Source of the DNA: an uncultured Helicobacter sp.
GTDB lineage: Bacteria > Campylobacterota > Campylobacteria > Campylobacterales > Helicobacteraceae
Reading direction: 5' to 3'
Assembly (NCBI RefSeq): GCF_947367035.1
Contig: NZ_CANBCA010000018.1
Location: 1-32,491, forward strand
DNA length: 32,491 nt
Below, one piece after another: positions 25,204 to 32,491 of this stretch; position 1 is the first letter of the stretch, and the number at the start of each line of letters is the position of its first letter. The notes below the pieces were generated by a model. It made no database searches, was not told where the DNA came from, and worked only from the letters and a program-made list of their open reading frames with translations. Both the position numbers and the translations under genes were made by a program.

Positions 25204-25830
25204 ATGCTAGGTAAAACACATATCAGCTTTGGACTTGGACTTAGTGCTTGTGGAATCGTTGGGTTTAATGCGCTTTCTAGCACTCCTTTAAGTGGAGCAG
25301 GTTTGAGTATATTCTATGGTGCAGTTGCGCTTGGCTCACTTGTGCCAGACATTGATGAACCAAACTCTCTATTGGGCAAAAAAACACTAGGTATTTCTAA
25401 CCTTATTAAAACAATTTTTGGGCATCGTGGTTTCACACATAGCCTTTGCTTTATTCTTTTAATGGGAGTTTTATTGTTTCTCTTAAGCACTTTAGATGAA
25501 AATTTTTGGAAAGAGATTCCACTTGTAGCTGATGTCATTAAACAATTTGGTAGCGTAGAGTCAAAAAATATTAATATTACAATCTTTAGTATTGGCTTAC
25601 TACTTGGTTGTATCTTTCATCTTATAGGCGATATGATGACATTAAGCGGTGTGCCATTGTTCTTACCTTTTAAAAGATGCAATTATCATATTGTGCCAAG
25701 TTTTATGCGCTTTAAGACAGGAGGAATCCCAGATAAACTCATCACCGCATTAAGTTTAGGAATCTTTGGTTATTTAAACCTAGAACTCCTAGGTTTTAGT
25801 GCGAATCTTAAAGAATTCTTTTTCTCTTGA
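25204..25830 (+). CDS. DUF457/YdjM-family membrane-bound metal-dependent hydrolase-like protein
   Basis: A 208-residue membrane protein with four or so hydrophobic segments and the family's histidine/aspartate motifs: GKTHISFG at the N-terminus, LVPDIDEPNS, GHRGFTHS and HLIGDMMT. These pattern with the YdjM/DUF457 group, described as inner-membrane proteins with a putative metal site; some have been linked to DNA damage induction in E. coli, but the reaction is unknown. It starts 15 bases after ybeY and is the last gene of this plus-strand cluster. Confidence 0.84.
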   Translation: MLGKTHISFGLGLSACGIVGFNALSSTPLSGAGLSIFYGAVALGSLVPDIDEPNSLLGKKTLGISNLIKTIFGHRGFTHSLCFILLMGVLLFLLSTLDENFWKEIPLVADVIKQFGSVESKNINITIFSIGLLLGCIFHLIGDMMTLSGVPLFLPFKRCNYHIVPSFMRFKTGGIPDKLITALSLGIFGYLNLELLGFSANLKEFFFS

Positions 25831-25901
25831 TGTTAAATTATCATTAGCCCAAAGTAAGGCTTTGTAAAGTTATTTTCAAGTGCTTTAAAAGTTTTTTGAG
25901 T

Positions 25902-25907
25902 TATAAT
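25902..25907 (+). promoter_or_regulatory. -10 element for cdsA-dxr
   Basis: A perfect TATAAT 43 bases before the cdsA ATG in the 120-base gap after the DUF457 gene; no -35 match. Confidence 0.6.
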
Positions 25908-25950
25908 TTGAGCTTAAATTCATTAAATCTTAAGAATTTCAGGAACTTTT

Positions 25951-26730
25951 ATGCTTAAAAATTTAAAGCTGATTGAGCCTATACGTCTCTATACTGCAAT
26001 GGTTATGCTAATTGCCATTGTCTTAATTGTCCTCTTTCATCATCCTTTACTTTTATGGGCAGTACTTGGGGTGGCATTTATCATTGGTTTTTATGAATCC
26101 TACAAACTTTATAACCAAACAACTCCTCGCCCTCTCTTTTTATCTTTTGCGATTCTAATATGGTTGAGCGTTTATTACTTAGAATCTCCCCTTGGTGTTT
26201 TTGTTATTTTAATTTTTCTAGGCGCATACCAAAGCTATACCAAAAAGGGCAAATTAGAGCAAATGTTACCTTTTATTTACCCTACGATTCCATTTATCTT
26301 TTTATATTTGCTTTATTTGGACGATTCTATTAATGCAATTATTTGGCTCATTGTCATTGTGGGACTTACGGATAGTTTTGCATACTTTGGAGGCAAACTT
26401 CTAGGAAGCAAACTCTTTGCCAATAGTGCTTTCTGCCCCACCTCTCCCAACAAAACGAAAGAAGGTGTGTTAGTGGGAGTTGGAATCGCAACTTTGATTG
26501 GTTCTTTAATGGGACTTGGAGTGTGTGGATTTTTCACTTCCCTTGTGCTGACATTTATTACAAGTATTACAAGTGTTTTTGGTGATTTATATGAAAGCTA
26601 CCTTAAACGTCAAGCAGGAGTGAAAGACAGCGGCTCTATCCTACCTGGACACGGAGGAATCCTTGACCGCTTAGATGGCTACTTTTTTGCCGTTATTATA
26701 CTTTATACGCTTTTACGAGTGGTTCAATAA
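25951..26730 (+). CDS. cdsA: Phosphatidate cytidylyltransferase
   Basis: CdsA makes CDP-diacylglycerol, the branch point for phosphatidylglycerol (PgsA, also in this window) and phosphatidylethanolamine. The 259-residue inner-membrane protein has about eight hydrophobic segments and the complete C-terminal family signature: FGDLYESYLKRQAGVKDSG, then LPGHGGILDRLDGY. Length is typical. The final base of its stop codon is the first base of the dxr ATG (TAATG), so the pair is translationally coupled, an arrangement also common elsewhere in bacteria. Confidence 0.97.
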   Translation: MLKNLKLIEPIRLYTAMVMLIAIVLIVLFHHPLLLWAVLGVAFIIGFYESYKLYNQTTPRPLFLSFAILIWLSVYYLESPLGVFVILIFLGAYQSYTKKGKLEQMLPFIYPTIPFIFLYLLYLDDSINAIIWLIVIVGLTDSFAYFGGKLLGSKLFANSAFCPTSPNKTKEGVLVGVGIATLIGSLMGLGVCGFFTSLVLTFITSITSVFGDLYESYLKRQAGVKDSGSILPGHGGILDRLDGYFFAVIILYTLLRVVQ

Positions 26731-27866
26731 TGATTATTCTTGGTTCTAGTGGTTCTATCGGTGTGAATGCACTAGAAATAGCCAAACGCTTTGGGTTGGA
26801 AGTTGAGGTGCTAGGTGTAGGTAGAAATATTACACTTTTAAACGCGCAAATCTTAAAACATCACCCAAAAGCCATAATTATTGCCCAAGAACAGGATATT
26901 TCTAAGATTACCCCGAACTTTCAAGGAGAAATTTATATTGGCAAAGAGGGGATCTTAAAAGCAATAAAAGATTCTAAATCCAAATTGGTTATTAATGCCC
27001 TTAGCGGGTTTCTAGGCTTAGAGCCTACGCTTTATGCTATGGATTGTGGCAAAACTATCGCGCTAGCCAACAAAGAAAGTTTAGTTGCAGGGGGAGGATT
27101 TGTGGATATTTCAAAAATCATTCCTATTGATAGCGAACATTTTAGCCTAAGCTATTTATTAGGATTCCACGAATCTCCTCGCCCTTTTAGAAATCTTTAT
27201 ATTACTGCAAGTGGGGGAGCATTTCGTGATACAAATTTAAATGCGATTCCTCATCAAAATGCAGCAAATGCCCTTAAACACCCAAATTGGCAAATGGGCA
27301 AAAAAATCACGATTGATTCTGCAACAATGGTTAATAAACTCTTTGAAATCTTAGAAGCCTATTGGCTTTTTAGCAGCAAAAACATTGATGCTCTCATAGA
27401 ACGCAATTCTCACATTCACGCTCTAATAGAATTTTGGGACGGAAGTGTTGTTGCGCATTTTGCTAGTGCAAATATGCAACTGCCTATTGCGTATGCAATC
27501 TGTTTTGGTCTTGGACTGCCAGAATCCTTTTTAAATCCATTCAAAAACATTGATAAATCCACGCCAATCATTGAGAGGCTAAACTTTCAAAACAAAAATT
27601 ATCATCTCCAAACAATTGAAATTTCTCGTTATCCTTTATGGAATCTTAAAAATGAATTATTAGATAATCCTAAGCTAGGTTTAATTCTAAATGCTGCAAA
27701 TGAAATTGTGGTAGAAGCCTTTTTACAGGACTCTATTCCTTTTGGTGTGATTCCAAAAATCGTGCAAGATTGTATGCAAACTTTTAAGAAAAGAGATTTT
27801 AAAAATAGAGAAGAAATCTTTGCTTTAGATAAAGAAGTGAGAGATTATGTTCAAAGCAAACTCTGA
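26730..27866 (+). CDS. dxr: 1-deoxy-D-xylulose 5-phosphate reductoisomerase
   Basis: Dxr (IspC) converts DXP to methylerythritol phosphate in the non-mevalonate isoprenoid pathway, using NADPH. The 378-residue protein has the nucleotide-binding loop LGSSGSIG at its very N-terminus, ALANKESLVAGG, the metal/substrate motif IDSEHFSL, the flexible loop ITASGGAFRDT, and HPNWQMGKKITIDSATMVNK. The N-terminus is a few residues shorter than in E. coli, consistent with the overlapped start. It is coupled to cdsA by a one-base overlap. No terminator is visible before htrA. Confidence 0.97.
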   Translation: MIILGSSGSIGVNALEIAKRFGLEVEVLGVGRNITLLNAQILKHHPKAIIIAQEQDISKITPNFQGEIYIGKEGILKAIKDSKSKLVINALSGFLGLEPTLYAMDCGKTIALANKESLVAGGGFVDISKIIPIDSEHFSLSYLLGFHESPRPFRNLYITASGGAFRDTNLNAIPHQNAANALKHPNWQMGKKITIDSATMVNKLFEILEAYWLFSSKNIDALIERNSHIHALIEFWDGSVVAHFASANMQLPIAYAICFGLGLPESFLNPFKNIDKSTPIIERLNFQNKNYHLQTIEISRYPLWNLKNELLDNPKLGLILNAANEIVVEAFLQDSIPFGVIPKIVQDCMQTFKKRDFKNREEIFALDKEVRDYVQSKL

Positions 27867-27897
27867 TTGCCCTTTTTATCTCTCATTTGATTCATTA

Positions 27898-27926
27898 TTG
27901 ATTGATTTACATTTTTTTGAAATAAT
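27898..27926 (+). promoter_or_regulatory. Candidate promoter for htrA
   Basis: TTGATT (27898-27903), a 17-base spacer and AATAAT (27921-27926), 25 bases before the ATG. Both elements are imperfect and TAATAT two bases on is an alternative -10. Confidence 0.4.
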
Positions 27927-27951
27927 ATCAATAAAATTTTAAGGAGCAATA

Positions 27952-29367
27952 ATGAAAGCTAAAACTTTATTCTTAAGCGCACTATTAGCTGGCAATGTTT
28001 TCGCCTTTGAAGTCGCTGAATTACCAAATATTACAGAGAGAGAAACTCCAAATATCTCACAAACCAAAATCTACTCTTATTATGATTCTATCAAAGATGC
28101 TAAAAACGCTGTGGTCAATATCTCCACACAAAAAAAGGTTAAAGCACCCAATCTACAAGGGCACCCATTATTTAATGATCCTTTTTTTAAGCAATTCTTT
28201 GGTGATGCGTTTGGTGCGATGATTCCAAAAGACCGCGTAGAAAGAAGTCTAGGGAGTGGAGTGATAATTTCTAATGATGGTTACATTGTAACTAATAATC
28301 ACGTGATTGATGGGGCGGATAAAATCTTAGTTGCTATGCCAGAGAGCAACAAAGAATATGAAGCCAAAGTTATTGGTAAAGATTCTAAAAGTGATTTAGC
28401 CATTATTAAAATTAATGCAAAAAATCTACCATTTTTGAAATTTTCCTCTAGTAATGATTTGCAAGTCGGAGATGTTGTTTTTGCAATTGGTAATCCCTTT
28501 GGTGTAGGTGAAAGTATTACACAAGGCATTATCTCCGCCCTTAATAAAAGTGGAATCGGAATTAACGATTATGAAAACTTTATCCAAACCGATGCTTCTA
28601 TTAATCCCGGAAATAGCGGTGGCGCACTCGTGGATAGTCGGGGTGGCTTAATTGGAATCAATACTGCAATCCTCTCTCGCACAGGAGGAAATCATGGAAT
28701 CGGATTTGCGATTCCTAGTGAAATGGTGAAAAAAATCTCCAAAGCTCTCATTGAAGATGGTGTGATTGAACGCGGATATTTAGGAGTTAGCATTCAAGAT
28801 ATTAGTGGGGATTTGCAAGAAGTATATAAAAATCAAAAAGGTGCGGTTGTTATTGCGATTGAAAAAGATTCTCCTGCGGATAAAAGCGGTTTAAAAGTTT
28901 GGGATTTAATCATTAAAGTTAATCATAAAGAGATTAAAGGAGCGGCGGATTTAAAAAATATTATCGGCACTTTCAATCCAAAAGATAAAGTAAGCTTAAC
29001 GATTCTAAGAGATAGAAAAGAACAAACCATAAATCTAGCACTTACTAAAGCACCCAATGAAATACAACAAAAAAATATAAAAGAAAATAGCGGAATTGCT
29101 GGACTTGAAATTAGTGCTCTCAATTCAGAAACAAAATCAAAATATGGAATCCCAAACCATATACAAGGTGTCTTGGTTGCAAATGTCCAAGCCAATAGTA
29201 AAGCGGAAGAATTAGGCTTTAATAGTGGAGACATTATTATCCAAATTGAAAGCTTTAGCATTAGTGATATTAAAAGCTTCAGCGATGCAATGAATCGGTA
29301 TAAAGGACAAACTAAACGTATGTTAATTAATCGTAATGGAAGAATCCTTAGTATCGTGGCAAAATAA
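27952..29367 (+). CDS. htrA: Periplasmic serine protease HtrA/DegP
   Basis: HtrA degrades or refolds misfolded envelope proteins; in Helicobacter and Campylobacter it can be secreted and cleaves host E-cadherin. The 471-residue precursor has a signal peptide (residues 1-18, ending VFA) and the catalytic triad His117 (TNNHVI), Asp148 (KSDLAI) and Ser222 (NPGNSGGAL), all intact. Two PDZ domains follow, about residues 270-360 (RGYLGVSIQDI...) and 380-465 (GIAGLEIS...). AAGGAG precedes the ATG at ideal spacing. It is closed downstream by a strong terminator, so it may be transcribed alone or with cdsA-dxr. Confidence 0.97.
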   Translation: MKAKTLFLSALLAGNVFAFEVAELPNITERETPNISQTKIYSYYDSIKDAKNAVVNISTQKKVKAPNLQGHPLFNDPFFKQFFGDAFGAMIPKDRVERSLGSGVIISNDGYIVTNNHVIDGADKILVAMPESNKEYEAKVIGKDSKSDLAIIKINAKNLPFLKFSSSNDLQVGDVVFAIGNPFGVGESITQGIISALNKSGIGINDYENFIQTDASINPGNSGGALVDSRGGLIGINTAILSRTGGNHGIGFAIPSEMVKKISKALIEDGVIERGYLGVSIQDISGDLQEVYKNQKGAVVIAIEKDSPADKSGLKVWDLIIKVNHKEIKGAADLKNIIGTFNPKDKVSLTILRDRKEQTINLALTKAPNEIQQKNIKENSGIAGLEISALNSETKSKYGIPNHIQGVLVANVQANSKAEELGFNSGDIIIQIESFSISDIKSFSDAMNRYKGQTKRMLINRNGRILSIVAK

Positions 29368-29378
29368 TATCACTAGAC

Positions 29379-29404
29379 TAAGCCCTTCAAGGGCTTAATT
29401 TTCT
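29379..29404 (+). terminator. Intrinsic terminator after htrA
   Basis: TAAGCCCT pairs perfectly with AGGGCTTA around a three-base loop (29379-29397), 11 bases after the stop, and is followed by ATTTTCT. This is the clearest conventional terminator in the window. Confidence 0.82.
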
Positions 29405-29457
29405 CACTTGATTCATACTAAAATTCAACAATTTCTCCTTATTTAAATATACCAAAA

Positions 29458-29485
29458 AACACAAAATCAATTCAAATTTTGTGTT
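29458..29485. repeat. Perfect 10-base inverted repeat upstream of clpB
   Basis: AACACAAAAT (29458-29467) and ATTTTGTGTT (29476-29485) flank an eight-base centre. On the minus strand the hairpin is followed by TTTTGGT, so that strand has a run of six T including the stem end, like an intrinsic terminator, although no gene is annotated on that strand here. On the plus strand the tail is poor (ACAAACTTTT). Confidence 0.6.
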
Positions 29486-29546
29486 ACAAACTTTTATTGT
29501 TTTAGTAAAATTATTTAGAAAGTTTTAGTAATTTATCATTATGAAA

Positions 29547-29567
29547 CTTGACAATATTAGACTAAAT
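29547..29567 (+). promoter_or_regulatory. Degenerate HAIR-like site (possible HspR operator) at clpB
   Basis: CTTGACA, seven bases, ACTAAAT: each half matches 5 of 7 positions of the HspR site CTTGAGT-N7-ACTCAAG at the exact spacing. HspR represses clpB in Campylobacter and related genera. The left half coincides with the -35 TTGACA, so part of the match may be due to that. Confidence 0.35.
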
Positions 29568-29576
29568 TTATATAAT
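29548..29576 (+). promoter_or_regulatory. Perfect consensus sigma-70 promoter for clpB
   Basis: TTGACA (29548-29553), 17 bases, TATAAT (29571-29576): both hexamers and the spacing match consensus. The transcript would start near 29583, about 23 bases before the clpB ATG at 29606, leaving room for the AAAGGAG ribosome binding site. Confidence 0.82.
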
Positions 29577-29605
29577 TTTGATAAATTTTAAGTAAAGGAG
29601 TTTTT

Positions 29606-32185
29606 ATGAATCTTTTAGAAAAATTAACTAATACTCTACAAGAAACATTAGAGCAGGGAGCTTCTCTTGCATTGCATAATAAAAATCAAGAAATTGAGCC
29701 TATTCATCTTTTTTGGGCAATGCTAACGAATACAAATTCGTTACTTAATCAAGCACTTAATCGTCTAAATTGCGATAAAAATGCACTAGAGCTAGAAGCC
29801 AAAAGTATCGCAGGAAATTTACCCAAAAGCAGTCAAGTCAGTAAAGAAAATTTAAAAATTTCGCGCAATCTTAACGAATCTTTCAATCTTGCAGATGGCT
29901 TAGCAACAAGCAATGGGGATTCTTACATTGCGTTGGATACTTTCATTTTGAGTTCATTGCAAAATGAATCTATTAAACAACTCTTTAGCAAATATTTGGA
30001 TATTAATGAACTCAAGAAAACTTTTGAAGCAATGCGAGCGGGAGCGAAAATTAATTCACAAAGTGGTGATGAAAACTTAGAAAGTTTAGAAAAATTTGGT
30101 ATTGATTTAACCAAAAAAGCACTTGAGGGCAAACTAGATCCTGTGATTGGTAGAGATGAAGAAATCACACATATGATGCAAATCCTTATTCGCAAAACAA
30201 AAAATAATCCGATTCTACTTGGTGAGCCAGGAGTAGGTAAAACTGCTATCGTAGAAGGACTTGCACAAAGAATTATTAAAAAAGAAGTGCCAATTTCTTT
30301 GCAGAATAAACGTGTCATTGCTCTTGATATGAGTGCTTTAATCGCGGGTGCAAAATATCGTGGAGAGTTTGAAGATAGATTAAAAAAAGTGATAGACGAA
30401 GTGAAAAAAAGTGGAAATATCATTTTGTTTATTGATGAAATTCACACAATTGTAGGAGCTGGTGCGAGTGAGGGTAGTATGGACGCAGCAAATATCCTAA
30501 AACCTGCTTTAGCGCGTGGAGAATTACATACGATTGGAGCAACCACGCTTAAAGAATATCGCAAGTATTTTGAAAAAGACGCAGCGTTACAGCGTAGATT
30601 CCAACCTGTAACCTTAAATGAACCTAATGTAAATGAAGCATTACAAATCTTGCGTGGAATCAAAGAGAAACTAGAAGCACACCACAATGTAACGATAACC
30701 GATAGCGCGTTAGTTGCAGCTGCCAAACTCTCTAACCGCTATATTACCGATAGATTTTTACCTGATAAAGCTATTGATTTAATTGATGAGGCAGCCGCAG
30801 AACTTAAAATGCAAATTGAATCTGAACCTAGTGAGTTAGCAAAAGTTAAGCGCGAAATGGAATCTTTACAGGTAGAAAAAGAAGCCCTTTTAATGGAAAA
30901 AAATGACAAAAATAATGTGCGTTTAGAGGAAATCAAAAAGGAAATTGAAAATAAAAATGAGAGGAAAAAAGCCTTAGAGGTGCAATTTGAGAGTGAAAAG
31001 CAAGTTTTTAACACTATTGCAAACATCAAAATCCAAATTGATTCCTTAAGAACTGAGAGCGAGTTAGCAAAGCGCAATAGCGACTTTAACAAAGCAGCAG
31101 AAATTGACTATGGTAAGATTCCAGAATTAGAGAAAGAATTAGAATCCCAAAACGAAAAATGGGGAAAAATGCAAGAAGCAGGAACTTTACTTAAAAACGC
31201 AGTCTTACCAGAATCTATTGCTTCTGTGATTAGTCGTTGGACACAGATTCCTATTAAGAAAATGCTTCAAGATGAAAAGGATAAAATCCTAAGTATTGAA
31301 AATGAATTAAAAAAAGATGTAGTAGGACAAGACAAAGCTTTACACGCAATCGCAAGAGCTATTAAACGCAATAAAGCGGGTTTAAGTGAGCTGAATCGCC
31401 CGATTGGAAGCTTTTTATTTTTAGGACCAACAGGAGTTGGCAAGACAGAATCTGCCAAAACTCTCGCACGATTCCTCTTTGATAGCGAGAAAAACCTCAT
31501 ACGCATTGATATGAGTGAGTATATGGAAAAACACGCAGCAAGTCGTCTTGTTGGTGCTCCTCCAGGATATGTTGGTTACGAAGAAGGTGGGCAACTCACG
31601 GAAGCAGTGCGCCGTAAGCCTTATAGTGTCGTGCTTTTTGATGAAATTGAAAAGGCACACCCCGATGTCTTTAATATGCTGTTACAAGTCCTTGATGATG
31701 GGCGTTTAACGGATAATAAAGGTGTTACAATTGACTTTAGAAATACTATTATTATTTTAACGAGCAATATCGCAAGCAATGCAATTATGGAGTTAAAAGA
31801 CGAGAAAGAACGAGAAAATGCGGTTAAAGAAGCACTCAAGAATTATTTTAAACCAGAATTTTTAAATCGTTTAGATGATATTGTTATTTTCAATCCACTT
31901 GGATTGGAACAAATTACACATATTGTAGAGATTTTATTTAAAGCAATAGAGAGAAAAGTGAATGAACGCGACATTAACATAGTGCTTGAGCCAAGTGCAA
32001 AAGAGTGGATTGCAAAAGTGGGTTTTGACCCAACTTTTGGTGCGCGTCCGCTTAAGAGAGCACTTTATGAGGAAGTAGAAGATCGCTTAGCTGATTTAAT
32101 TTTAGAGGGCAAAATTAAAGAAGGAAGCAAAGTTACCTTTTATGCGCAAAACGATGTAATGAAAACGCGTATAGAATCGTTATAA
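29606..32185 (+). CDS. clpB: ATP-dependent disaggregase ClpB
   Basis: ClpB works with DnaK to pull apart aggregated proteins after heat stress. The 859-residue protein has the standard order: N-terminal Clp repeat domain (1-145), first AAA+ domain with Walker A GEPGVGKT at 206-213 and LFIDEIHT, a coiled-coil M domain (about 400-520, rich in E and K), and a second AAA+ domain with GPTGVGKT near 606 and LFDEIEKAH, then the C-terminal D2 small domain. Length and the M domain identify ClpB rather than ClpA or ClpC. AAAGGAG precedes the ATG. It has a consensus promoter with a possible HspR site. No other chaperone genes are adjacent. Confidence 0.98.
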   Translation: MNLLEKLTNTLQETLEQGASLALHNKNQEIEPIHLFWAMLTNTNSLLNQALNRLNCDKNALELEAKSIAGNLPKSSQVSKENLKISRNLNESFNLADGLATSNGDSYIALDTFILSSLQNESIKQLFSKYLDINELKKTFEAMRAGAKINSQSGDENLESLEKFGIDLTKKALEGKLDPVIGRDEEITHMMQILIRKTKNNPILLGEPGVGKTAIVEGLAQRIIKKEVPISLQNKRVIALDMSALIAGAKYRGEFEDRLKKVIDEVKKSGNIILFIDEIHTIVGAGASEGSMDAANILKPALARGELHTIGATTLKEYRKYFEKDAALQRRFQPVTLNEPNVNEALQILRGIKEKLEAHHNVTITDSALVAAAKLSNRYITDRFLPDKAIDLIDEAAAELKMQIESEPSELAKVKREMESLQVEKEALLMEKNDKNNVRLEEIKKEIENKNERKKALEVQFESEKQVFNTIANIKIQIDSLRTESELAKRNSDFNKAAEIDYGKIPELEKELESQNEKWGKMQEAGTLLKNAVLPESIASVISRWTQIPIKKMLQDEKDKILSIENELKKDVVGQDKALHAIARAIKRNKAGLSELNRPIGSFLFLGPTGVGKTESAKTLARFLFDSEKNLIRIDMSEYMEKHAASRLVGAPPGYVGYEEGGQLTEAVRRKPYSVVLFDEIEKAHPDVFNMLLQVLDDGRLTDNKGVTIDFRNTIIILTSNIASNAIMELKDEKERENAVKEALKNYFKPEFLNRLDDIVIFNPLGLEQITHIVEILFKAIERKVNERDINIVLEPSAKEWIAKVGFDPTFGARPLKRALYEEVEDRLADLILEGKIKEGSKVTFYAQNDVMKTRIESL

Positions 32186-32269
32186 GTTTAGTAGAATCTA
32201 ATGGGCATTGTCTTGCTCTTAAGATTCTATTCTTGCAATCTTTTTCATTTTAATTTAATATTTTTTTGC

Positions 32270-32275
32270 TATTAT
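32270..32275 (+). promoter_or_regulatory. Extended -10 element for tRNA-Pro
   Basis: TATTAT preceded by TGC (an extended -10), ending 17 bases before the tRNA 5' end. No -35 match is seen. Confidence 0.5.
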
Positions 32276-32292
32276 CACAATTCCATTTTATT

Positions 32293-32370
32293 CGGAGTAT
32301 AGCGCAGCCTGGCTAGCGCACACCCTTGGGGTGGGTGAGGTCGTGGGTTCAAATCCCGCTACTCCGACCA
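32293..32370 (+). tRNA. tRNA-Pro (GGG anticodon)
   Basis: A 78-nt cloverleaf with encoded CCA (32368-32370). The acceptor stem CGGAGTA pairs with TACTCCG. The anticodon stem CACCC/GGGTG encloses TTGGGGT, giving anticodon GGG (proline). The initial C1-G72 pair is typical of bacterial tRNA-Pro. The 121 bases after it hold nothing I can identify. Confidence 0.95.
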
Positions 32371-32491
32371 TTATCTACAAAATTACAATAATCCAAAAAT
32401 AAATTTGCAACTACATCATTGGTGCTACGCAAGTGAAACAAAACTATCCATAATAAATATCTAGTTGATAAAATAATAGATTCACACGAAG

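Noticed and set aside
29923..30423. 166-codon minus-strand frame opposite clpB, and other minus frames up to 31839
   Set aside because: All are antisense to conserved ClpB AAA+ motifs, with Ser/Leu/Phe-rich translations typical of reverse-complemented genes.
32192..32229. TAGAATCT/AGATTCTA inverted repeat after clpB as a terminator
   Set aside because: The loop is 22 bases and no T run follows the stem; it is more simply two copies of the common hexamer.
1..32491. CRISPR arrays, IS elements, toxin-antitoxin or phage modules
   Set aside because: No spaced repeats, transposase or integrase motifs, or small paired toxin/antitoxin genes were seen on either strand.

Overview
The window is AT-rich, densely packed DNA from a member of the Campylobacterota, most likely Helicobacteraceae (an enterohepatic Helicobacter or a close relative of Wolinella). 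The evidence is the hydABCDE uptake [NiFe]-hydrogenase operon with its unusual HydE, the run pyrD / M16 protease / dapA / SDR / pgsA that as I recall is also clustered in H. pylori, a Helicobacter/Campylobacter-type PldA, promoters that often show only a TATAAT-like -10, and a capsule-type KpsMT exporter that H. pylori lacks. I ran no database search; species-level assignment is not possible from sequence reading alone.

Layout. 1-986 (minus): end of a capsule export locus (kpsT partial, kpsM). 1142-2275 (plus): outer-membrane phospholipase A. 2295-4236 (minus): glmM, lspA and tRNA-Val. 4317-5895 (plus): rpsT, prfA and tRNA-Ser(GCU). 5896-6601: a 700-base stretch with no intact gene, which appears to hold a decayed coding sequence. 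6602-12462 (plus): hydrogenase operon hydABC, a terminator-like hairpin, then hydDE. 12480-18886 (minus): a tight seven-gene run pyrD, M16 protease, dapA, FabL-like reductase, pgsA, rseP, yggS (transcription order), mixing pyrimidine, lysine/cell-wall, fatty-acid and phospholipid functions with an intramembrane protease. 18974-20597 (minus): a radical-SAM HemN/HemW-like gene and a small YjfB-type motility gene with its own terminator and a sigma-28-like promoter. 20763-25830 (plus): AsmA-like protein, small membrane exporter, xth, ybeY and a DUF457/YdjM membrane protein, mostly overlapping or nearly touching. 25951-27866 (plus): cdsA-dxr. 27952-29367: htrA, closed by a good terminator. 29606-32185: clpB behind a textbook sigma-70 promoter. 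32293-32370: tRNA-Pro(GGG).

How the genes fit together. Much of the window serves the cell envelope: capsule export, OM phospholipase, GlmM (UDP-GlcNAc precursor), LspA (lipoprotein signal peptide removal), DapA, PgsA and CdsA (phospholipid head groups), the FabL-like reductase (fatty acids), Dxr (isoprenoids), AsmA-like, HtrA and RseP (envelope quality control). The hydrogenase feeds electrons from H2 through cytochrome b HydC to the quinone pool. PyrD also reduces quinone.

I did not find CRISPR arrays, insertion sequences, toxin-antitoxin pairs, phage genes or an obviously new multi-gene system. The points most worth a second look are: the FabL-type Y-x6-K active site in the SDR gene; the terminator-like hairpin splitting hydABC from hydDE; the sigma-28-like promoter on the small YjfB-family gene; the decayed gene beside tRNA-Ser; an Asp in place of the catalytic Asn in PldA; a perfect 28-base inverted repeat upstream of clpB that reads as a terminator on the empty strand; and an excess of AGAATC/GATTCT across the whole window.
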